A stretch of DNA of 8,255 nucleotides from Bacteroides sp. UBA1317. Lineage in GTDB: Bacteria; Bacteroidota; Bacteroidia; Bacteroidales; Bacteroidaceae. The notes beneath the pieces are model-generated. The model saw only the letters and a list, made by a program, of their open reading frames with translations, was not told where the DNA came from and did no database searches. Position 1 is the stretch's first letter. Each line of letters starts with the position of its first letter. The stretch lies in NCBI GenBank assembly GCA_002307035.1, contig DBTL01000039.1:10823-19077 (forward strand). Reading direction: 5' to 3'. Below are positions 1 to 6,224 of this stretch, piece by piece. Made by a program: the position numbers and the translations under genes.

Positions 1-69
1 TAATTTAATGATGTGCAGAATCAATGCGCGAGCCGTCTCTATAGAAGAGGAATAAATGTTTTTTTTCAT
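1..69 (-). CDS. pgl: 6-phosphogluconolactonase, N-terminal fragment (cut by window edge)
   Basis: Reading leftward from an ATG at 69-67, an open frame runs off the window after 23 codons and begins MKKNIYSSSIETARALILH. The start overlaps the zwf stop by 4 nt (ATGA), which suggests translational coupling. The amphipathic N-terminal helix of the type xxETARALxxHI resembles the start of the NagB/6-phosphogluconolactonase fold family, in which the first strand is followed by such a helix. The product would hydrolyse 6-phosphogluconolactone to 6-phosphogluconate in the cytoplasm, the step between Zwf and Gnd. The identification rests mainly on context: pgl commonly follows zwf in Bacteroides and many other bacteria. 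The catalytic region is outside the window, so another gene in this position cannot be excluded. Confidence 0.8.
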   Translation of the reverse strand, partial: MKKNIYSSSIETARALILHIIKL

Positions 70-1580
70 AACTCGCAATATTGATCAGTGTTCGTTAAGT
101 TTTTACAAGGGTTTGTCCAGTCTGCTCCATGCTCGTGCATCATTGCCTCGCTTTCGAGTGGTCCCCATGTGCCTGCCGGATATCCATACAGAGGTGCCTC
201 CGCATGTTCTTTCCAATATTGAAGTATCGGGTCGAAAAAGCGCCACGATGCTTCAACTGCATCACTTCGGGTAAAGAGCGTCGGATCGCCTTGTATACAA
301 TCCTCAATCAGTCGGGCATAAGCATCTCCCGAAGGTACACCACCCAACTTGTCGTAACTGAAGTCCATCGTCACTTGCTTCACCTCAAAGCCTGGCCCGG
401 GAAGCTTCATCCCGAATTTCAACACAATACCCTCATTGGGTTGCAAGCGAAGAATCAGCTTATTGGCAATAGGCGATTTATCTCCCGCCGTGTGAAACAT
501 CTGATGAGGAGTTTCTTTGAAGTGTACCACTATCTCAGTCACTTTCGTAGGCATCTGTTTACCGGTGCGAATATAGAAAGGTACTCCACTCCATCGCCAA
601 TTACTAATACCCAATTTCATGGCTATATAAGTCTCTGTACGAGAATCCTCAGAGACATTTTTCTCCTCGCGATAGCCTTTCTTAGAACCGGATACAGTGT
701 ATTGTCCGCGTACGATGTGTTCGTTCAGATCAACTTCATTGAGAGGAGTCAAAGACTCGTAAACCTTTACCACTTCATTTCTGAAGCTATCCGCATTAAA
801 TGCGGCAGGCGGCTCCATAGCTGTCAGTGCAACCAACTGTATCAGGTGATTTTGCACCATATCGCGCAATGCTCCTGTAGTATCATAAAATCCACCACGC
901 TGTTCGATGCCGAGATTTTCCACAGCCGTCACTTCCACGTAATCAATGTAGTTTCTGTTCCACAACGGCTCAAAAATGCCATTGGCAAAACGAAAAGCCA
1001 AAAGGTTCTGTGCTGTTTCCTTGCCCAGAAAGTGGTCAATACGATAAATCTGCCGTTCATCAAATACCGAAGTATAAATACGGTTAAGTTCTTGCGCTGA
1101 CTCTAAATCGTAGCCGAAAGGCTTTTCCACAATGATGCGGGAGTGCTTACTATTGAGCCTCCATTTTTTAAGATGCAACGGAACCACTCCATACAAAGAC
1201 GGTGGAGTGGCCAAGTAGTAAAGCAAATTATCGGGACGTTCTTCACCACTCAGTTCCTCCAGACGACAGCTAAGTTGGCCATACTCACTCTCAATCGCAG
1301 GATCGATAGAGAGATAATAAAGTTGCGACACAAAAGCTTTCATCAACGATTCATCTTGCTCAGACGATTTCACGAAAAGCTTTATTTCGTTTAATATATA
1401 AGAGCGGTAATCAGTATCTGTATATACCGTTCGCCCTACACCTAGTATTGAAAATTCTTTCGGCAAACGCTCTTCTTTGTATAAGGAGTAAAGCGCAGGC
1501 ATCAACTTACGTTTGGTCAAATCGCCCGAGGCGCCAAAGATGACCATAACGAAAGGGCGTTCTGTATATTTATCATTCAT
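66..1580 (-). CDS. zwf: Glucose-6-phosphate 1-dehydrogenase
   Basis: This cytoplasmic enzyme oxidises glucose-6-phosphate to 6-phosphogluconolactone with reduction of NAD(P)+, the entry step of the oxidative pentose phosphate pathway. The 504-residue protein has the normal family length. An N-terminal Rossmann fold carries the nucleotide-binding motif GASGDLTKR (16-24). EKPFGYD lies at 152-158 and the substrate-binding signature RIDHFLGKE at 180-188 (D182, H183, K187). The probable catalytic base is H245 in the segment DMVQNH (240-245), equivalent to His240 of the Leuconostoc enzyme. The C-terminal domain ends with the family-typical YGYPAGTWGP stretch. All key residues are present, so it should be active. 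The start ATG lies 24 nt after the gnd stop, with only a weak purine-rich element (GAG) before it. It is the middle gene of gnd-zwf-pgl and is probably transcribed from upstream of gnd. Cofactor preference cannot be read safely from the sequence. Confidence 0.98.
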   Translation of the reverse strand: MNDKYTERPFVMVIFGASGDLTKRKLMPALYSLYKEERLPKEFSILGVGRTVYTDTDYRSYILNEIKLFVKSSEQDESLMKAFVSQLYYLSIDPAIESEYGQLSCRLEELSGEERPDNLLYYLATPPSLYGVVPLHLKKWRLNSKHSRIIVEKPFGYDLESAQELNRIYTSVFDERQIYRIDHFLGKETAQNLLAFRFANGIFEPLWNRNYIDYVEVTAVENLGIEQRGGFYDTTGALRDMVQNHLIQLVALTAMEPPAAFNADSFRNEVVKVYESLTPLNEVDLNEHIVRGQYTVSGSKKGYREEKNVSEDSRTETYIAMKLGISNWRWSGVPFYIRTGKQMPTKVTEIVVHFKETPHQMFHTAGDKSPIANKLILRLQPNEGIVLKFGMKLPGPGFEVKQVTMDFSYDKLGGVPSGDAYARLIEDCIQGDPTLFTRSDAVEASWRFFDPILQYWKEHAEAPLYGYPAGTWGPLESEAMMHEHGADWTNPCKNLTNTDQYCEL

Positions 1581-1604
1581 AATAATCTCATTTTACATAA
1601 ACTG

Positions 1605-3077
1605 TTATACATTATAAGTACCCGACTTCGTATCGCCTCCATGTCCGGTCCAGTTTTCGTGGAAGAATACTCCGCGCAAGTTATCCGTACGCTCAAAAGT
1701 ATGCGCACCGAAATAATCGCGTTGTGCCTGAACCATGTTAGCAGGAAGTTTTTCCGAAACCAGAGAATAGAAATAATTCAGAGCGGAAGAAAATGCCGGC
1801 ACAGGCAATTCTTCGCGTACAGCCGCAACTACCAGATTCTTCCAACCAGGCAACAATTCTCTCATTTCTTCTTTGAAGTAAGGAGCCAGCAACAGATGTT
1901 CGGGCTTCTCTTTAGCTTCGAATGCAGCTGCAATATCGTTAAGGAATGCGCTACGAATGATGCATCCGCCACGCCACATACGAGCGATAGACGAAAGGTT
2001 CAACTTCCAACCAAACGTGTCGGAAGCTTTTTGAAGTACAGCAAATCCTTGTGCATAAGACACTAACTTAGAAGCATACAGTGCCGAATAAACATCCTTC
2101 ACTAACTCAGGTTTGTTATACACCGCTTGCAGATGCCCGTGTTGATAAGTGCGTGAAGCTGTTTCACGCAAACTCTTTTGACTCGACAAGCTACGTTCAA
2201 ACACAGCAGTGGCTATAAGTCCCAACGGCATGCCAAGTTCCATCGCATTAATCACCGACCATTTACCCGTACCTTTCTGTCCGGCAGCATCCAATATCTT
2301 ATCTACCAGATAGTCACCGGACTTATCTTTGTGTTGCAATATATTAGCTGTTATTTCAATGAGGTAACTGCGTAGTTTCCCCTCATTCCAATGGGTGAAA
2401 ATAGAAGCCATTTCTTCATGACCAACACTTAAGAGATTCTTCATCACCCAGTAGGCTTCAGCGATCAACTGCATGTCTCCATACTCTATACCATTGTGAA
2501 TCATCTTCACAAAATGTCCTGATCCGGCAGGGCCCACCCATTCACAGCAGGGAGTGCCGTCCGATGCCTTAGCCGCAATGCTCTGCAAAATCGGTTTCAC
2601 CTGAGACCATGCATCGACAGAACCACCGGGCATAATGGAAGCTCCATTCAAAGCCCCTTCTTCCCCACCTGAAACTCCGGATCCAACGAAAAGAAAACCT
2701 TTCGACTCTGTCAGCTTCACCCTCCGATTAGTATCTTCATAATTCGAATTACCACCATCAATTAATATATCTCCGGCAGAAAGTAAAGGAAACAGTTGTT
2801 CCATCAATTCATCCACAGCACTTCCGGCACGCACCATCATCATTATTTTACGGGGTGCTGCCAGTGATTCTACAAAGTTCTTTATATCAGTAAACCCTTG
2901 TAAATTCTTTCCTTTGGCGCGTCCATTCACGAAACGTTCTACCACACCTTCTTCCACTCCTGGCACCGTACGGTTGTATACTGAAACCTGCCAACTTTTA
3001 CTTTCCATATTTAAAGCAAGGTTCTCTCCCATTACTGCTAAGCCGATAAGACCGATATCCGATTTCTTATTATCCAT
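1605..3077 (-). CDS. gnd: 6-phosphogluconate dehydrogenase, decarboxylating
   Basis: This cytoplasmic enzyme converts 6-phosphogluconate to ribulose-5-phosphate and CO2 with reduction of NADP+. The protein has 490 residues, slightly longer than the E. coli enzyme. The N-terminal Rossmann domain has the nucleotide loop GLAVMGENLALN (12-23) and a YNRT (34-37) segment after beta2, typical of NADP-binding members. IDGGNSNYEDT (106-116) and the substrate-binding SGVSGGEEGA (133-142) follow. The catalytic cluster is K191, H194, N195 and E198 in HFVKMIHNGIEYGD (188-201), matching E. coli K183, H186, N187 and E190. The C-terminal RDYFGAH (453-459) supplies the Arg and His that reach into the neighbouring subunit's active site, and the tail is rich in Gly/Thr (GHGGDTKSGTYNV). 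It is the first gene of the operon with zwf and pgl. No convincing Bacteroides promoter was found in the 115 bp upstream. Confidence 0.98.
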   Translation of the reverse strand: MDNKKSDIGLIGLAVMGENLALNMESKSWQVSVYNRTVPGVEEGVVERFVNGRAKGKNLQGFTDIKNFVESLAAPRKIMMMVRAGSAVDELMEQLFPLLSAGDILIDGGNSNYEDTNRRVKLTESKGFLFVGSGVSGGEEGALNGASIMPGGSVDAWSQVKPILQSIAAKASDGTPCCEWVGPAGSGHFVKMIHNGIEYGDMQLIAEAYWVMKNLLSVGHEEMASIFTHWNEGKLRSYLIEITANILQHKDKSGDYLVDKILDAAGQKGTGKWSVINAMELGMPLGLIATAVFERSLSSQKSLRETASRTYQHGHLQAVYNKPELVKDVYSALYASKLVSYAQGFAVLQKASDTFGWKLNLSSIARMWRGGCIIRSAFLNDIAAAFEAKEKPEHLLLAPYFKEEMRELLPGWKNLVVAAVREELPVPAFSSALNYFYSLVSEKLPANMVQAQRDYFGAHTFERTDNLRGVFFHENWTGHGGDTKSGTYNV

Positions 3078-3162
3078 ATTATTATTTTATTTGCACTATT
3101 TTTTCTGATTGTTATTTTGGTGTATAACGATATGCTTCATGCATTTGTTCGGGAGAATTTAC

Positions 3163-3170
3163 TACTTTTG
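3163..3170 (+). promoter_or_regulatory. Bacteroides -7 box (TACTTTTG) for the DAACS transporter
   Basis: TACTTTTG matches the Bacteroides primary-sigma consensus TAnnTTTG exactly and lies 22 nt before the transporter ATG at 3193, giving a leader of roughly 15-20 nt. The -33 half is poor: the only upstream TTTG (3144-3147) sits 15 nt away instead of the usual 19-21. A start inferred at 3109 would lie upstream of this promoter, which supports 3193 as the real start. Confidence 0.55.
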
Positions 3171-3192
3171 CATCCATCAATACAATCTCTAT

Positions 3193-4353
3193 ATGAAAAT
3201 AAAACAGATAGGTCTGCTGCCTCGCATTATTATTGCCATTGTGCTAGGTATAGCTTTTGGTTCTTTTCTTCCATCATCAGTAGTGCGTTTGTTCGGCACT
3301 TTCAACGGGCTCTTCGGTGAATTCCTTGGTTTCTCTATACCCCTTATTATACTTGGATTAGTTACTGTTGCCATTGCTGATATTGGCAACAGGGCGGGCA
3401 AATTGCTTCTTATCACCGTACTCATTGCTTATGGAGCAACACTTTTCTCCGGATTCCTGTCCTATTTTGTGGGAGAAAGCGTATTCCCAATGCTGATAAC
3501 TCCGGGAGTGCCACTTGAGGTAGCAAAAGAAAGCGAAAGTATTCTTCCCTATTTTTCAGTCGCTATTCCCCCTCTGATGAGCGTGATGACCTCTCTCGTT
3601 CTTGCCTTTACTCTCGGGTTGGGGCTTGCCAGTCTGCAAAGCAATGCACTCAAAAAAGTAGCCCGAGATTTCCAAGATATCATTCTTTTGTTGATCAACT
3701 CCGTTATCTTACCCGTGTTACCCATTTATATATTCGGCATTTTTCTCAGCATGACGTTCACCGGACAAGTATATTCCATTTTAATGGTATTCATCAAGAT
3801 CATCGGAGTCATTTTCTTACTACATATCTTTTTGCTCATATTTCAATATTCCGTTGCCGCACTTTTCGTAAAGCGAAATCCCTTCAAACTGTTGGGTCGT
3901 ATGATGCCTGCCTATTTTACAGCGTTGGGCACACAATCTTCTGCGGCCACCATTCCCGTAACATTAGAGCAAACAAAAAAGAACGGAGTTTCTGCTGATA
4001 TCGCAGGGTTTGTTATTCCTCTTTGCGCCACTATACACCTATCAGGTAGTACTCTCAAGATAGTGGCTTGTGCTTTGGCTTTAATGATGATGCAAGGAAT
4101 GCCTCATGATTTCCCTCTGTTTGTGGGATTTATCTTCATGCTAGGTATCACCATGGTTGCCGCTCCCGGAGTTCCGGGTGGAGCCATCATGGCTGCATTA
4201 GGTATCTTGCAGTCGATGCTTGGGTTTGACCAATCTGCACAAGCATTAATGATTGCTCTTTACATCGCTATGGATAGCTTCGGAACGGCCTGTAATGTTA
4301 CAGGTGACGGAGCCATTGCACTTATTATTGATAAAATAACGAAAAAACCATAG
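3193..4353 (+). CDS. DAACS-family (glutamate-transporter fold) secondary transporter, atypical binding site
   Basis: This 386-residue inner-membrane protein has the fold of dicarboxylate/amino acid:cation symporters. Hydrophobic segments alternate throughout. The hallmarks are in the C-terminal transport domain: the Ser-rich HP1 loop GTQSSAATIPVT (246-257), a TM7 motif HLSGS (282-286), the HP2 tip APGVPGGAIM (324-333), and TM8 with D361 and NVTGD (368-372). Compared with GltPh, the NMDGT motif has become HLSGS, so the N310 and D312 equivalents are His and Ser. The Arg397 equivalent, which binds the side-chain carboxylate of aspartate, is Gly364. Asp394, Asn401 and Asp405 equivalents (D361, N368, D372) are kept. 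The substrate is therefore more likely a neutral amino acid or another small solute than aspartate or glutamate (inference). The frame extends upstream to 3109, but that part is not family-like and contains the promoter, so the ATG at 3193 (MKIKQIGLLPRI) is preferred. It is divergent from gnd. Confidence 0.92.
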   Translation: MKIKQIGLLPRIIIAIVLGIAFGSFLPSSVVRLFGTFNGLFGEFLGFSIPLIILGLVTVAIADIGNRAGKLLLITVLIAYGATLFSGFLSYFVGESVFPMLITPGVPLEVAKESESILPYFSVAIPPLMSVMTSLVLAFTLGLGLASLQSNALKKVARDFQDIILLLINSVILPVLPIYIFGIFLSMTFTGQVYSILMVFIKIIGVIFLLHIFLLIFQYSVAALFVKRNPFKLLGRMMPAYFTALGTQSSAATIPVTLEQTKKNGVSADIAGFVIPLCATIHLSGSTLKIVACALALMMMQGMPHDFPLFVGFIFMLGITMVAAPGVPGGAIMAALGILQSMLGFDQSAQALMIALYIAMDSFGTACNVTGDGAIALIIDKITKKP

Positions 4354-4398
4354 ACTTTGGGAATAAGTTCAATCTCCTCTATTTTTCCATTCATTTTA

Positions 4399-4429
4399 TT
4401 TGTGGTGCACAGATAAAAGCCTATATTTG
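4399..4429 (+). promoter_or_regulatory. Bacteroides promoter (TTTG-N19-TATATTTG) of the acyl-CoA synthetase gene
   Basis: TTTG at 4399-4402 and TATATTTG at 4422-4429 are separated by 19 nt, a full match to the Bacteroides -33/-7 consensus. Transcription would start near 4434-4438, about 25 nt before the ATG at 4460. The ligase is therefore independently transcribed from the transporter gene 106 nt upstream. The in-frame TTG at 4400 is part of the -33 element and cannot be the translation start of this transcript. Confidence 0.78.
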
Positions 4430-4459
4430 CGCAGTTTTAAACTAAATGTGCAAAAACAA

Positions 4460-6118
4460 ATGGAACACAGTTTTATCGCATACATCCAAAACAGTATTAT
4501 AAATAACTGGGATCTGGATGCCTTGACCGATTATAAAGGAGTCACCCTACAGTATAAAGACGTAGCCCGCAAAATTGAAAAGATGCATATTCTTTTCGAA
4601 GAAAGCGGTATTCAAAAAGGGGACAAAATAGCCATTTGCGGCAGAAACAGCTCTCACTGGGGGGTCGCTTTTCTGGCCACAGTAACTTATGGAGCAGTCA
4701 TCGTTCCTATTCTACATGAATTTAAAGCAGACAATGTGCACCACATTGTGAATCATTCCGAAGCCAAACTTCTCTTTGTGGGTGATGTAGTATGGGAAAA
4801 CCTAAACGAAAGTGCCATGCCACTACTCGAAGGCATCGTGTTGGTTAATGATTTCTCTGTTCTCGTATCGAGAAGCAAAAAGCTAACCAATGCGCGCGAA
4901 CATCTAAACGAATTATTCGGTAAAAAATATCCTAAGAACTTCCGCCAAGAGCATATCAATTATCACAAAGATCAACCTGAAGAACTGGCAGCAATCAATT
5001 ATACTTCGGGAACGACAAGTTATTCAAAAGGTGTAATGCTACCTTACCGTAGCCTGTGGTCGAACATAGCGTTTGCCTTCGAAGTGTTGCACCTGAACCC
5101 GGGTGACAAGATAGTATCCATGCTGCCGATGGCCCATATGTACGGATTAGCTTTCGAATTCTTGTATGAATTCTCTGCTGGTTGCCAAATCTACTTTCTC
5201 ACACGTACTCCCAGCCCCAAAATTATTTTCCAGGCTTTTGCCGAAATCAAGCCTAATCTGGTGGTTGCTGTTCCTCTGATCATCGAAAAAATTATTAAGA
5301 AGAATGTGCTTCCCAAACTGGAAACTCCCGCAATGAAGATATTGCTTAAAGTACCTATTATCAATGATAAAATTAAAGCGACCGTTCGCCAAGAAATGAT
5401 AAATGCTTTTGGTGGAAATTTTGCGGAAGTGGTGATTGGTGGTGCCGCTTTTAACCAAGAAGTAGAACAACTATTACAAATGATAGAATTCCCTTATACC
5501 GTGGGTTATGGCATGACAGAATGCGGACCTATCATTTGTTACGAAGACTGGAAACGCTTTAAACCGGCATCATGTGGAAAGGCGGTTCCACGTATGGAGG
5601 TAAAAGTACTCTCGCTCGACCCGGAAAATGTGGTAGGCGAAATTATATGTCGCGGAGACAACGTGATGTTAGGATATTATAAGAACGAAGAAGCTACCGC
5701 CCAAGTGATCGACAAAGACGGATGGCTGCACACGGGTGACCTTGCCCTGATGGATGCCGAAGGCAATATTACCATCAAAGGAAGAAGTAAGAACATGCTG
5801 CTTAGTGCCAGTGGACAAAATATCTATCCTGAAGAAATAGAAGACAGACTCAATAATCTTCCTTACGTTGCCGAGAGCATCATTGTACAGCAAAATGAAA
5901 AGCTTGTCGGATTAGTCTATCCGGACTTTGAAGACGCATTTGCTCATGGATTGGGGCATGCAGATATGGATCGGGTAATGGAAGAAAACCGGATAACCCT
6001 CAACGAATCATTGCCTGCCTACTCTCAAATTGCAAAGATGAAAGTATACCCCGAAGAATTTGAAAAGACTCCGAAAAAGAGTATCAAACGATTTTTATAT
6101 CAAGAAGCAAAAGGCTAA
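4460..6118 (+). CDS. AMP-forming acyl-CoA synthetase / long-chain-fatty-acid-CoA ligase-like protein
   Basis: This 552-residue protein belongs to the ANL adenylating superfamily, which activates a carboxylic acid with ATP to an acyl-AMP and then usually transfers it to CoA. Visible core motifs are the A3 P-loop YTSGTTSYSKGV (181-192), A5 GYGMTECGP (349-357), A7 GWLHTGDLA (421-429, with D427 for ribose binding), A8 GRSKNML (441-447) and, near the C-terminus, A10 TPKKSIKR (537-544). K540 is the likeliest catalytic lysine. The P-loop differs from the consensus TSGTTGxPKG by Ser at 187 and 189. No signal peptide or extra domain is seen. By overall layout it resembles bacterial long-chain fatty acyl-CoA ligases, but the substrate cannot be deduced; a role in lipid or exogenous fatty acid use is inference. 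The start at 4460 (MEHSFIAYIQ) is chosen because the promoter at 4399-4429 lies inside the longer frame. There is no clear Shine-Dalgarno sequence. Confidence 0.9.
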   Translation: MEHSFIAYIQNSIINNWDLDALTDYKGVTLQYKDVARKIEKMHILFEESGIQKGDKIAICGRNSSHWGVAFLATVTYGAVIVPILHEFKADNVHHIVNHSEAKLLFVGDVVWENLNESAMPLLEGIVLVNDFSVLVSRSKKLTNAREHLNELFGKKYPKNFRQEHINYHKDQPEELAAINYTSGTTSYSKGVMLPYRSLWSNIAFAFEVLHLNPGDKIVSMLPMAHMYGLAFEFLYEFSAGCQIYFLTRTPSPKIIFQAFAEIKPNLVVAVPLIIEKIIKKNVLPKLETPAMKILLKVPIINDKIKATVRQEMINAFGGNFAEVVIGGAAFNQEVEQLLQMIEFPYTVGYGMTECGPIICYEDWKRFKPASCGKAVPRMEVKVLSLDPENVVGEIICRGDNVMLGYYKNEEATAQVIDKDGWLHTGDLALMDAEGNITIKGRSKNMLLSASGQNIYPEEIEDRLNNLPYVAESIIVQQNEKLVGLVYPDFEDAFAHGLGHADMDRVMEENRITLNESLPAYSQIAKMKVYPEEFEKTPKKSIKRFLYQEAKG

Positions 6119-6142
6119 AAAGCTCGTGAGAGGAATATAAAC

Positions 6143-6202
6143 TTAACCTTGGCACTTAACGAATTAACTTACAAGTTAACGATATTAAGTTGCCAAGGTT
6201 AA
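6143..6202. terminator. Long imperfect hairpin between convergent genes, likely bidirectional terminator
   Basis: The arms TTAACCTTGGCA (6143-6154) and TGCCAAGGTTAA (6191-6202) are perfect 12-bp complements. After a one-base bulge (T6190), CTTAA (6155-6159) pairs with TTAAG (6185-6189). Inside, TTAACTT (6164-6170) and AAGTTAA (6173-6179) form a further small stem. The element sits in the 106-bp gap between the ligase stop (6118) and the stop of the converging AspT-like gene (6225), the expected place for a shared terminator. Neither side has a long uninterrupted U-tract after the stem, so termination efficiency is uncertain. Confidence 0.75.
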
Positions 6203-6224
6203 TTCATTAAATGCAACAGAGCGA

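Noticed and set aside
129..1100. Long open frame (323 codons) antisense to zwf
   Set aside because: It lies wholly inside zwf on the opposite strand, its translation is rich in Cys, His and Arg without domain-like patterns, and zwf carries all family motifs. It is a shadow frame.
3132..3144. ATGC-N5-GCAT inverted repeat between gnd and the transporter gene
   Set aside because: Four-base arms are expected by chance, and nothing else indicates an operator.
3175..3182. Possible minus-strand -7 box (TATTGATG) for gnd
   Set aside because: It keeps only the TA and the final TG of TAnnTTTG and has no upstream -33 partner that I can see. No better candidate was found, so the gnd promoter is left unassigned.
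4354..4398. Possible terminator after the DAACS gene
   Set aside because: Only a 4-5 bp stem (ACTT with AAGT) can be drawn and the T-rich stretch is too far downstream, so no terminator is claimed.
5147..5470. 107-codon frame antisense to the ligase gene
   Set aside because: It is contained in a well-supported gene, and its composition is typical of reverse-strand translation with no recognisable motif.
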